Part shown: positions 50,751-59,045 of the stretch, in pieces
Position numbering within the stretch: position 1 is the first letter of the stretch
Layout of the letters: each line of letters starts with the position of its first letter
Assembly (NCBI GenBank): GCA_050290245.1
Contig: JBNKHH010000070.1
Span: 1 to 64,000, forward strand
Reading direction: 5' to 3'
DNA: 64,000 nucleotides
Source of the DNA: JBNKHH01 sp050290245
GTDB lineage: Bacteria; Pseudomonadota; Alphaproteobacteria; Rhodobacterales; Rhodobacteraceae
Notes under the pieces: model-generated
Databases searched by the model: none
What the model was told of the DNA's origin: nothing
What the model saw: only the letters and a program-made list of their open reading frames with translations
Made by a program: the position numbers and the translations under genes

Positions 50751-51674
50751 ATGAACTGGATTTCGAACTACGTCCGCCCCAAGATCAATTCGCTCTTCTC
50801 TCGCCGGGAAGTGCCTGAAAACCTTTGGTCAAAATGCCCCGAGTGCGGAACCATGCTGTTCCACCGGGAATTGACTGAGGCTCTTGGTGTCTGCTCAAGC
50901 TGTGACCACCACATGCCGCTTTCGGCGCGCGATCGCATGATTTCGCTGTTCGACAACGGCACCTTCGTCACGGTCGATGTACCCTTGCCGGCCGCCGACC
51001 CCTTGGATTTCCGCGACCAGAAAAAATATCCCGAACGGCTGAAGGCCGCGCAACGTGCGACCGGCGAGAAAGAGGCCATGCTGGTCGCCGAAGGCGAAAT
51101 CGGCCGCACGCCGATCGTTGCTGCCGTGCAGGACTTCAGCTTCATGGGCGGCTCGATGAGCATGTATGTCGGCAACGCGATCATCGCCGCTGCGCAACGT
51201 GCCGTTCAGCTGAAACGCCCCCTCATTCTCTTCTCCGCCGCGGGCGGCGCGCGCATGCAGGAAGGCATCCTGTCGCTGATGCAGATGCCCCGCACGACCA
51301 TTGCGGTCGACATGCTGAAAGAGGCTGGATTGCCCTACATCGTGGTCCTGACCAACCCGACCACGGGCGGTGTCACGGCCTCCTATGCCATGCTGGGCGA
51401 TGTACAGATTGCCGAACCTAACGCGTTGATCTGTTTCGCGGGGCCCCGCGTCATCGAACAGACCATCCGCGAAAAACTGCCCGAAGGCTTCCAGCGCGCC
51501 GAATACCTGCTGGACCACGGCATGCTCGACCGTGTGACACACCGCCACAAGTTGAAAGACGAACTCGTGACCATCACGCGCATGCTTCTTGGCCTTCCCC
51601 CGGCGATCAAGGGCGACCTGCCCCCACCCTCTGACGACCCCGCACTGGCCCCGCCGGCGGAGGAAAAGACCTAA
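50751..51674 (+). CDS. accD: Acetyl-CoA carboxylase, carboxyltransferase subunit beta
   Basis: A 307-aa subunit of the enzyme making malonyl-CoA. The N-terminal zinc ribbon is CPECG near 26-30 with CSSCDHH near 46-52, and the crotonase-fold domain has SAAGGARMQEG and NPTTGGVTASYA, which form the oxyanion hole. The C-terminal 20 residues are Pro/Asp-rich. folC follows 25 bases later, the common accD-folC pair. Confidence 0.97.
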   Translation: MNWISNYVRPKINSLFSRREVPENLWSKCPECGTMLFHRELTEALGVCSSCDHHMPLSARDRMISLFDNGTFVTVDVPLPAADPLDFRDQKKYPERLKAAQRATGEKEAMLVAEGEIGRTPIVAAVQDFSFMGGSMSMYVGNAIIAAAQRAVQLKRPLILFSAAGGARMQEGILSLMQMPRTTIAVDMLKEAGLPYIVVLTNPTTGGVTASYAMLGDVQIAEPNALICFAGPRVIEQTIREKLPEGFQRAEYLLDHGMLDRVTHRHKLKDELVTITRMLLGLPPAIKGDLPPPSDDPALAPPAEEKT

Positions 51675-51699
51675 CGCCCAACAGCGCTCCTGAAACATC

Positions 51700-52977
51700 G
51701 TGACACAGTCAAACTCCTCCGACGCTATCCTCGAGCGGATGATGCGCCTGCACCCGAAGGTGATCGACCTCACCCTCGACCGAATGGATCGTTGCCTCGC
51801 CGCCGTGGGTAACCCGCACCTGTCGCTGCCCCCGGTGATCCACGTGGCCGGCACCAACGGCAAAGGGTCGACCCAGGCCATGATCCGCGCCGGGCTCGAG
51901 ACCGCCGGTAAAAAGGTCCACGCCTATACCTCGCCCCATCTGGCACGTTTCCACGAACGCATCCGCGTCGCAGGCGAATTGATTTCCGAACCCGCGCTGA
52001 CCCGGCTTCTGGATGACGTCTACGCGGCCAACAACGGCGAAACGATCACCTATTTCGAGATCACGACTGTCGCTGCCTTTCTTGCCTTCGCCCGTACCCC
52101 GGCCGACTGGACACTGCTTGAGGTCGGACTTGGTGGCCGCCACGACGCGACCAACGTCATCGACGATCCCCGCCTGACGATCATCACCAAGGTCGACCTG
52201 GACCACCAGCAATTCCTCGGCGACACCATCGGCGACATTGCCTTCCAAAAGGCCGGCATCATCAAGCGGAACGTCCCGGTCATCGTCGGTCCCCAGCACG
52301 ATGAGGGACTCGAGGTGATCGAGGCCGAAGCCGCCCGCTTCAATGCGCCCGTAATCGCTCATGGCCAGCACTGGCATGCCTGGGAGGAACGTGGACGCAT
52401 GATCTTCCAGGATGAAACCGGCCTCGTCGACCTGCCACTGCCGAACCTGCGCGGACCCCACCAGATCGGCAACGCAGGCATGGCTGTCGCCGCGCTGCGC
52501 CACCTTGGCTATGACGAGGCTGCCTGCGAGGAAGCTGTGTCCAAGGCCTTCTGGCCTGCGCGGATGCAGCGGTTGAAAACCGGCCCGCTGGTCGAAGCCG
52601 CGCCCAAAGCCGAGCTCTGGCTCGACGGCGGCCATAACCCGGCCGCTGGCGAGGCGCTTGCCGAAACGCTTGACCGCCTGCCGAAACGCCCGACCCACAT
52701 GATCTGCGGAATGCTTTCGACCAAGGACGTCTCTGGCTATCTTCGCCCACTGGCCGAGGTCGCTGAAAGCCTGCACGCCGTCGCCATTCCGGGCGAAACC
52801 GCAACGCTTCCGGCCGAGGACACTGCCGCTGCCGCAACAAGCGCCGGCCTGCCTACCACCGTCTCGCCTTCGGTCGCGGACGCGCTCGCCGATATCGTCG
52901 CCAAAACCCCCGAGGCCCGCATCCTGATCTGCGGCTCACTCTACCTGGCCGGCGCCATCCTGCGCGAAAACGGCTGA
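51700..52977 (+). CDS. folC: Folylpolyglutamate synthase / dihydrofolate synthase
   Basis: A 425-aa Mur-ligase-type enzyme that adds glutamate to dihydropteroate and folates. The P-loop is GTNGKGST near 50-57, the second motif YTSPHLARFHERI follows, then LEVGLGGRHDATN and the C-terminal LWLDGGHNPAAGEAL. The start codon is GTG at 51700. A hairpin element lies 8 bases after the stop. Confidence 0.95.
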   Translation: MTQSNSSDAILERMMRLHPKVIDLTLDRMDRCLAAVGNPHLSLPPVIHVAGTNGKGSTQAMIRAGLETAGKKVHAYTSPHLARFHERIRVAGELISEPALTRLLDDVYAANNGETITYFEITTVAAFLAFARTPADWTLLEVGLGGRHDATNVIDDPRLTIITKVDLDHQQFLGDTIGDIAFQKAGIIKRNVPVIVGPQHDEGLEVIEAEAARFNAPVIAHGQHWHAWEERGRMIFQDETGLVDLPLPNLRGPHQIGNAGMAVAALRHLGYDEAACEEAVSKAFWPARMQRLKTGPLVEAAPKAELWLDGGHNPAAGEALAETLDRLPKRPTHMICGMLSTKDVSGYLRPLAEVAESLHAVAIPGETATLPAEDTAAAATSAGLPTTVSPSVADALADIVAKTPEARILICGSLYLAGAILRENG

Positions 52978-52984
52978 CTGCTGT

Positions 52985-53023
52985 GGCCGTCGGCCGGCCA
53001 TGCGTATTTTCCCGCAAGATAAA
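52985..53023 (+). terminator. Hairpin plus TATTTT element (copy E)
   Basis: GGCC-GTC-GGCC is followed by GGCCATGCGTATTTTCCCGC and AAGATAAAG. It lies just after the folC stop. It is the reverse-complement match of copy D near 6778 and faces copy C. Confidence 0.55.
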
Positions 53024-53047
53024 GACAACTAGGGCCAGATAGTCCCT

Positions 53048-53094
53048 TCTTCTTGGAAAAATATCCCGGGGAGCGCGAGGGGCTGGCCCCTCGC
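53048..53094 (-). terminator. Hairpin plus TATTTTT element (copy C)
   Basis: On the minus strand an 8-bp stem GCGAGGGG-CCAG-CCCCTCGC is followed by GCTCCCCGGGATATTTTTCC and AAGAAG. It lies 18 bases after the aminotransferase stop and would end its transcript. Confidence 0.6.
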
Positions 53095-53112
53095 ACTTAC
53101 CGATTGTTTTCG

Positions 53113-54297
53113 TCAGATACCGGCAGCCACGATCGCCTCGGCCAGAACCGGCACCGTGGTCTTGTTCAGACCCGCGATGTTCATCCGGCTGTCGCCGACC
53201 ATGTAGATCCCGTGATCGGTCCTCAGCGTCATCACCTGCTCGGGCGTGGCGCCAATGCGCGAGAACATGCCCCGGTGGTTGGCGATGAAATCGAACCGGT
53301 CCGAGTTGGTCCGCTGGCGCAATTCCGAGGCCAGCTGCTCACGCAGCCCCAGCATGCCGAGACGCACGTCTTCCAGCTCGGCCTTCCAATCGGCGCGCAG
53401 TTCCGGATCATCGAGGATCATCTGCACGACGCGCGCGCCGTGGTCCGGCGGAAAGGAATAGTTCTGGCGGTTCAGGTAAGCCAGCGTCGATTGCGCGCTT
53501 GCCTGGTCCTTTTCGTTCGCCGCCAGGGTCATCAGGACGCCCGCGCGTTCGCGGTAAACGCCGAAGTTTTTCGAGCAACTCGCCGCGATCAGCACCTCGG
53601 GCAGGCGCGAAGCCAGGTGACGGACGCCGAAAGCATCTTCATCCAGCCCGTCGCCAAACCCCTGGTAGGCGATATCGATGAAGGGCACCGCGCCGGTCGC
53701 TTCGAGATGATCGGCCACCGCCTGCCATTCGGCGGGCGTAAGGTTCGCGCCCGTCGGGTTGTGGCAACAGCCATGCAGCAACACCAGGTCGCCCGCCTTG
53801 ACGCCCTTCAGGTCCTCCATCATGCCCGCGAAATCCACTGACCGCGTCGCGTTGTCGAAATAACGGTAGGGACGCATCGGCACACCGAGATAGTCGATGA
53901 TCGTCAGGTGGTTCGGCCAGGTCGGGGTCGACACCCAGATCGTCGCCGCCTTGTCGGCATAGCGCATCAGCTCCAGCGCCTGGCGCACAGCTCCGGTACC
54001 GCCTGGAGTCGCCGCCGCGGCAACACGGCCCGCATCGACACTGTCAGCAAGGATCAGGTCGCGCATCGCACCGGTATAGGCCGGATCACCCGTCAGACCG
54101 GTATAGGACTTGGTCTCCTGTGTTTCGACCAGACGTTTCTCCGCCGTCTTGACGGCGCGCATGACCGGGGTCACGCCCGCGGCGTTCTTGTAAACTCCAA
54201 CACCCAGGTCGATCTTCTGCGGGCGCGGGTCGTCGCGGAACAGCTGCATCAGTTCCAGGATTTTGTCGGGGGGTTGCGGGGTCAGGTCGCTCAGCAT
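53113..54297 (-). CDS. Aromatic/aspartate aminotransferase (class I)
   Basis: A 394-aa PLP enzyme of the TyrB/AspC group. Family blocks include IDLGVGVYKNAAG near 28-40, CCHNPTGAN (PLP contacts), and SCSKNFGVYRERAG with the Schiff-base Lys. The substrate Arg is likely in DSRMNIAGL near the C-terminus. Whether it prefers aromatic amino acids or aspartate cannot be told. The ATG at 54297 was chosen over one 36 bases upstream that would overlap the GNAT stop. Confidence 0.92.
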   Translation of the reverse strand: MLSDLTPQPPDKILELMQLFRDDPRPQKIDLGVGVYKNAAGVTPVMRAVKTAEKRLVETQETKSYTGLTGDPAYTGAMRDLILADSVDAGRVAAAATPGGTGAVRQALELMRYADKAATIWVSTPTWPNHLTIIDYLGVPMRPYRYFDNATRSVDFAGMMEDLKGVKAGDLVLLHGCCHNPTGANLTPAEWQAVADHLEATGAVPFIDIAYQGFGDGLDEDAFGVRHLASRLPEVLIAASCSKNFGVYRERAGVLMTLAANEKDQASAQSTLAYLNRQNYSFPPDHGARVVQMILDDPELRADWKAELEDVRLGMLGLREQLASELRQRTNSDRFDFIANHRGMFSRIGATPEQVMTLRTDHGIYMVGDSRMNIAGLNKTTVPVLAEAIVAAGI

Positions 54298-54307
54298 GTC
54301 TGGTTCC

Positions 54308-54874
54308 TCAGGACGGTATGCGTGACAGGTCACGGTCGCGCGTCAGGATTCGCGTGCGATCCTCGCGCCTGACCGGGGTGAAGCCGTTTTTCTGGTAAAG
54401 CGCAAGGGCGCGGGGGTGGTCCAGCGTGCAGGTATCTACGATCAGCTTGGCTGTGCCGGGCATGTCCCAGGCCGTCAGGATCGCGGTTTGCAACAGCCAC
54501 CGACCCAGACCGCTGCCCGCCGCCTCGGGCACCAGGCCGAAATAGACCAGCTCAACCACGCCCTCATCCTGCTGTTCCAGAAGGAAGAACCCGTGCGGCC
54601 AGCCATGATCGAAAAGCGTGTAAAGGCGCATGATGTCGCGCTGCAACCAGTCCCGGATCTCGTCATGCTCGCGCTGGTGAATGTCCTCCCAGGCATAGTC
54701 TCGCCCCACCGCGTCATACAGAGACAGGAAATACCAGACTGGCGGCTTCTCCGACTTCAAAAGCGCTGCAGTCGCCCCGGCAGGCAGATGCGGCCAGTCG
54801 AACCCCGGCTTTTCGCGCATCTCAAGAAAGGTGACCGTATAGGTGACCTCGGTACCTGCTTTCTGAAGTGTCAT
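54308..54874 (-). CDS. GNAT-family N-acetyltransferase
   Basis: A 188-aa acetyltransferase. The acetyl-CoA pyrophosphate loop is AAGSGLGRWLLQTA near 132-145 (the Q/RxxGxG/A pattern), followed by the family's ALALYQKNGF block. Substrate unknown. Its ATG overlaps the sseA stop (ATGA), and it runs into the aminotransferase gene 10 bases later, so the three are one operon. Confidence 0.88.
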   Translation of the reverse strand: MTLQKAGTEVTYTVTFLEMREKPGFDWPHLPAGATAALLKSEKPPVWYFLSLYDAVGRDYAWEDIHQREHDEIRDWLQRDIMRLYTLFDHGWPHGFFLLEQQDEGVVELVYFGLVPEAAGSGLGRWLLQTAILTAWDMPGTAKLIVDTCTLDHPRALALYQKNGFTPVRREDRTRILTRDRDLSRIPS

Positions 54875-55719
54875 CCCGTCTCGACTTTCAGATCGTCGTA
54901 CATGCCCCACTCAGACCACGAGCCATCGTACAGCGAATGATTGCGGTGCCCGATCCGCTCAAGCGCAAGGCTCAAGATCGCCGCTGTCACGCCTGACCCG
55001 CAGGTAGTGATGACCGGCTTGGACAGATCGACGCCCGAGGATTCGAAAATGCTCTTCAGCTCCGGCACCGGGCGCATCGTGCCGTCATCGTTAAGAAGGC
55101 GTTTGTAGTGGACGTTCTTCGATCCCGGAATGTGCCCAGACCGCAACCCTTCACGCGGCTCGGGCTCTTCGCCACGGAACCGACCGGGCGAGCGGGCATC
55201 CACGATGCTGTGATCGCCCAGTTTCGAGGCCGCCGCGACCTGGGTTACGTCTTTGACCAACTGGTTTTGCCTCGACACGGTGATGTGCCGGTCTCGCATG
55301 ACTGGCGGGATATCCTCGACCGGACGGCCCTCGGCCACCCATTTGGCGAAGCCCCCGTCCAGAACCGCGATATCGGTCTTGCCCATCAGGCGGAACAGCC
55401 ACCAGACGCGCGCGGCCGAAAACACCCCGGCACCGTCATAGACCACCACCTGATGGCCATCACCCACGCCCATGGCCCGCATCCGGCTGATGAACTTTTC
55501 GACCGGCGGCACCGTGTGCGGCAAATCGGACCTCTGGTCGCTGATCTCGTCGATATCGAAGTATCGCGCGCCAGGAATATGAGCCTTGTTGTACTCTGCC
55601 TGCCCGTCGCGCTTCATGTCCGGCAGATACCACGATGCATCGAATATCCTGAGGTCCGGATCGCCCAGGTGCTGGGCCAGCCAATCGGTCGAAACAAGGG
55701 TCTTCGGATCGTCTGCCAT
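54871..55719 (-). CDS. sseA: 3-mercaptopyruvate/thiosulfate sulfurtransferase
   Basis: A 282-aa tandem-rhodanese enzyme. The first, inactive rhodanese domain spans about 1-145, and the second (about 160-280) has the catalytic loop CGSGVTA with the Cys that carries sulfane sulfur; CGSGVTA is the mercaptopyruvate type. With the adjacent aminotransferase it could work in cysteine breakdown (cysteine to mercaptopyruvate to pyruvate). The frame open upstream to 55815 is not family-like. Confidence 0.93.
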   Translation of the reverse strand: MADDPKTLVSTDWLAQHLGDPDLRIFDASWYLPDMKRDGQAEYNKAHIPGARYFDIDEISDQRSDLPHTVPPVEKFISRMRAMGVGDGHQVVVYDGAGVFSAARVWWLFRLMGKTDIAVLDGGFAKWVAEGRPVEDIPPVMRDRHITVSRQNQLVKDVTQVAAASKLGDHSIVDARSPGRFRGEEPEPREGLRSGHIPGSKNVHYKRLLNDDGTMRPVPELKSIFESSGVDLSKPVITTCGSGVTAAILSLALERIGHRNHSLYDGSWSEWGMYDDLKVETG

Positions 55720-55857
55720 GACATTTCCCTTTTGTCTTGCGGCAACCGTGCTACGCCCTGTCGCCTCATGACGCAAGCAAAGGCTGGTCAGCGCGATTGT
55801 GGGGGCCATATCCATCGGCTAGACTGCGCCGCAAAAGAACCGGGGAGCAGCGGCCAC

Positions 55858-56865
55858 GTGACGGTACTGGCGAAATACCAGCGGCTGGAAGCCGAGGGCA
55901 TCTGGAGCGCCGACCCGCAGTCCCAGCGTCGTGACACCATTGTCTCGATCGGCGATGCCACCATCACCATCTCGGATTTCAACGGCACCGCCCTGGCCCA
56001 CTGGTCCCTGCCGGCAATGCAACGTCTCAACCCCGGCGAAACACCAGCGCTTTACGGTCCGGGGGGCGACGCAACCGACACGCTTGAAATTGCTGATACC
56101 GAAATGATCGCGGCGCTGGAAAAGGTGCTCAAGGCGATACGGCGCGGCAATCCGCGCCCCGGCCGCCTTCGCGGGCTGTCAATGCTGAGCATCGTGGCGG
56201 CGGCCCTGCTTTTGGCCGTGTTCTGGGTGCCGGGCGCCGTCATCCGCCATACGGCGTCTCTCGTTCCCGACGCAGTGCGCGCCACAACGGGCGAAGCCAT
56301 GTTGACCAACGTGCAGATCGTAGCCGGTGCCGCCTGTCACAATCCGTCGGGCCAGCGCGCACTCGATCAGCTCGAAAAACGCCTGTTTCCGGACCGGCCC
56401 ACGCGCCTCGTGGTCCTGCCATCCACGCTGGCAACCACGGCCTACGTGCCCGGCGGAACAATCCTGATTTCAAACACCCTTGTCGAGGACTTCGAAAGCC
56501 CCGAGGTGCTGGCCGCCTTCCTTGTCGCCGAAGACCTGCGCCGCGACCGCGGCGATCCCTTCGCCGAACTTCTTGACGCCGCAGGACTGCGCGCGGCTCT
56601 GGGGCTTCTCTCGAAAGGCAGGTTGACTGAAAGCGCCATGCGCCAGATGGCCGAATGGCTCGTCGCCCACGACTCTGACCCCGTACCCGACAGCGAACTG
56701 CTCTTTCGTCTGCGCCGCCTCGGAATCCCCGGAACGGCCTATGCCTATGCCCGCGACATCTCGGGCGAGACGACCCGCGCCCTGATCCAGGATGAAACTG
56801 CTGCCGAGCCGCCGGTGCTTTCCGACGGCAACTGGATCGCGTTGCAACGGATTTGCGAAGACTAG
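55858..56865 (+). CDS. Unknown membrane-anchored protein (335 aa)
   Basis: An N-terminal soluble domain (about 1-95, PH-like by eye: IVSIGDATITISDFNGTALAHW) is followed by a transmembrane helix (about 110-130) and a C-terminal periplasmic or cytoplasmic domain. This part has a stretch similar in order to M48-type peptidases (STLATTAYVPGGTILISNTLVE) but no HExxH is present, so it would be inactive. The start is GTG at 55858 with GGGGAG about 10 bases before it; an ATG at 55768 is in frame but has no ribosome site. It overlaps the next, convergent gene by 4 bases. Confidence 0.68.
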   Translation: MTVLAKYQRLEAEGIWSADPQSQRRDTIVSIGDATITISDFNGTALAHWSLPAMQRLNPGETPALYGPGGDATDTLEIADTEMIAALEKVLKAIRRGNPRPGRLRGLSMLSIVAAALLLAVFWVPGAVIRHTASLVPDAVRATTGEAMLTNVQIVAGAACHNPSGQRALDQLEKRLFPDRPTRLVVLPSTLATTAYVPGGTILISNTLVEDFESPEVLAAFLVAEDLRRDRGDPFAELLDAAGLRAALGLLSKGRLTESAMRQMAEWLVAHDSDPVPDSELLFRLRRLGIPGTAYAYARDISGETTRALIQDETAAEPPVLSDGNWIALQRICED

Positions 56866-57122
56866 AGCGCGCGTTCTGCCAGAACCTCGAGCTTGGGCCG
56901 CGCCACGCCGGGCAACCCGTCACAAACCGGCCGATCTCCGTCCAACTGCTGGACCCAGACGACCCAATCCCCGACCGTCGCGCGCACATAGGTACAGCCC
57001 AATGCATCGACGAACACCGGCTTGGCATAGTCTGGCGGTGGCACGGCAATCCCCAAAGTTCCGTCGTCGGCAACGGCCGACCCGGCAAGAAACACCAATG
57101 CTGTCGCCAAGAAACGTCTCAT
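56862..57122 (-). CDS. Small exported protein (86 aa)
   Basis: The signal peptide MRRFLATALVFLAGSAVA ends after residue 18. The mature 68 residues contain two Cys (GCTYV and VCDGL) that may form a disulfide. No known family. It is convergent with the membrane protein gene; the two stops overlap. Confidence 0.68.
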   Translation of the reverse strand: MRRFLATALVFLAGSAVADDGTLGIAVPPPDYAKPVFVDALGCTYVRATVGDWVVWVQQLDGDRPVCDGLPGVARPKLEVLAERAL

Positions 57123-57186
57123 TCAGACCACCCAAGAATCCCGTGACGACAGCCTGCCGACCATTTCGCCACCTGTAAAGAGGGCG

Positions 57187-57819
57187 CTACTTGGTTCCGA
57201 ACATCCTGTCACCCGCATCCCCAAGCCCCGGAACAATATAGCCTTTTTCGTTCAACTTCTCGTCCAGCGCGGCGGTGACAATCGGCACGTCCGGATGGGC
57301 CTCCTTCATCCGCGCCACACCCTCGGGGGCAGCCAGAAGGCATAGGAATCTAATGTTGGTCGCCCCGGCCTCTTTCAGCAGGTCTATCGCGGCAACCGAG
57401 GAATTGCCCGTCGCCAGCATCGGGTCGACGGCAATCACCAGCCTTTCGGACAACTCGCCCGGCAGCTTGCAATAATACTGCACCGGTTTCAGGGTTTCCT
57501 CGTCGCGATAGAGACCGACAAAGCCGACGCGCGCCGAAGGGATCAGGTCAAGCATTCCGTCCAACAGCCCGTTTCCTGCACGCAGGATTGACACCAGCGC
57601 CAGCTTTCGTCCGAACAGAACCGGTGCCTGGATCGTCGCCAGTGGCGTCTCGATCTGGCGCGTCGTCATAGGCAGATAGCGCGTCACCTCATAGGCCAGA
57701 AGAGTACTGATCTCGCGCAATAGCTGCCGGAACACGGCGGTCGACGTGTCTTTCTCACGCATCAGCGTCAGCTTGTGCTGTACCAGCGGGTGATCGACAA
57801 TCGTCAGGTGGTCGCTCAT
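57187..57819 (-). CDS. upp: Uracil phosphoribosyltransferase
   Basis: A 210-aa enzyme that turns uracil and PRPP into UMP. The PRPP-binding motif is VDPMLATGNSS near 130-140, and the uracil-binding C-terminus has YIVPGLGDAGDRMFGT. CAGGAG lies 6 bases before the ATG at 57819. It ends the deoA-deoB-upp operon. Confidence 0.97.
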   Translation of the reverse strand: MSDHLTIVDHPLVQHKLTLMREKDTSTAVFRQLLREISTLLAYEVTRYLPMTTRQIETPLATIQAPVLFGRKLALVSILRAGNGLLDGMLDLIPSARVGFVGLYRDEETLKPVQYYCKLPGELSERLVIAVDPMLATGNSSVAAIDLLKEAGATNIRFLCLLAAPEGVARMKEAHPDVPIVTAALDEKLNEKGYIVPGLGDAGDRMFGTK

Positions 57820-57833
57820 CTCGTACTCCTGTT

Positions 57834-59045
57834 TCATTGGCTTACCTGCGTCCCGGCCACAGGTACCCCGACGCCAAGGTGTGCTGCAACCACTGCCGCG
57901 ACGTCCTTGAACCCGATCAGCCCGAGGGGCTGCGACCCTGATCCCTGGCCAACGACGGGAACCCGCTCGCGCGTGTGGTCTGTCCCCACCCAGGTCGGAT
58001 CGTTGCCATGGTCCGCGGTGAACAGGATCAGGTCATCCGGCTCCATCTGATCCAGGAGCCGCGGCACGTTCCGGTCGAACCATTCCAACGCGCGGGCATA
58101 GCCCGACACGTCGCGGCGATGGCCGTACATCGAGTCGAACTCGACGAAATTCGCAAAGGTCAGACTGCCGTCCTCGGCCTCGCCCGCCAGCCGCACCAGA
58201 TGCTCCAGCAATTCAGCGTCCGTGCCCTTCACGACGTCATCGATGCCCTGCATGGAGAAGATATCGCCGATCTTGCCCACGGCATGAACCTTGCGCCCCG
58301 CACCCTGCACCCAGTTGCACAGCGTCGGTGCTGGCGGCAGAATCGCGAAATCCCGACGATGCGCGGTCCGGGTGAAATTCCCCACCTCGCCAACGAAGGG
58401 CCGCGCGATCACGCGCCCGACCTTCATGGCGTGCAACATCGGCGCCAGCCCCCGGCACATTTCCAATAGGCGCTCCAGGCCAAAAACCTTTTCATGGGCG
58501 GCAATCTGGAACACGCTGTCGGCCGACGTGTAACAGATCGGCCAACCGGTCTTGAGATGCTCTTCGCCCAGCCGTTCCATGATCTCGGTGCCCGAAGCGT
58601 GGCAATTGCCCAATGTGCCTTCTGTCCCGGCGAGACGTGCAGCCTCCGCCATTACTTCTGGTGGAAAGGCCGGGGTCTTATCCGGGAAATAATGCCAGTC
58701 CCAGGGCACCGGCACGCCCGCCAGTTCCCAATGTCCGGACGGCGTGTCCTTGCCGCGCGACACTTCGGTGGCGGCGCCCCAAAGCCCCTCCGGCTCGGCC
58801 TCAAGACCGGGCGCATCCATGCCGCTTGCCAATCGCAGCGCCGCACCCAACCCAAGTCGGTCGAGGTGCGGCATCGCCAGAAGGCCACTTCGCCCCTCCT
58901 CGGCCCGACCCGCCGCGCAGGCTTCGGCAATGTGCCCCAGCGTGTTCGCGCCGGTGTCCGGAACACCACCGTTGAAAAACGTCTCCGCGTCCGGCGCACC
59001 ACCCGCCCCAACGCTGTCCAGGACGATCAGGAAAGCGCGTGCCAT
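57834..59045 (-). CDS. deoB: Phosphopentomutase
   Basis: A 403-aa alkaline-phosphatase-fold enzyme that converts ribose/deoxyribose 1-phosphate to the 5-phosphate. Metal ligands are visible in IVLDSVGAGGAPDA near 7-20, in the DTGANTLGHIA block, and in FTADHGNDPTWVGTDHTRE near the end. Its ATG overlaps the deoA stop (TGATG). Confidence 0.97.
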   Translation of the reverse strand: MARAFLIVLDSVGAGGAPDAETFFNGGVPDTGANTLGHIAEACAAGRAEEGRSGLLAMPHLDRLGLGAALRLASGMDAPGLEAEPEGLWGAATEVSRGKDTPSGHWELAGVPVPWDWHYFPDKTPAFPPEVMAEAARLAGTEGTLGNCHASGTEIMERLGEEHLKTGWPICYTSADSVFQIAAHEKVFGLERLLEMCRGLAPMLHAMKVGRVIARPFVGEVGNFTRTAHRRDFAILPPAPTLCNWVQGAGRKVHAVGKIGDIFSMQGIDDVVKGTDAELLEHLVRLAGEAEDGSLTFANFVEFDSMYGHRRDVSGYARALEWFDRNVPRLLDQMEPDDLILFTADHGNDPTWVGTDHTRERVPVVGQGSGSQPLGLIGFKDVAAVVAAHLGVGVPVAGTQVSQ

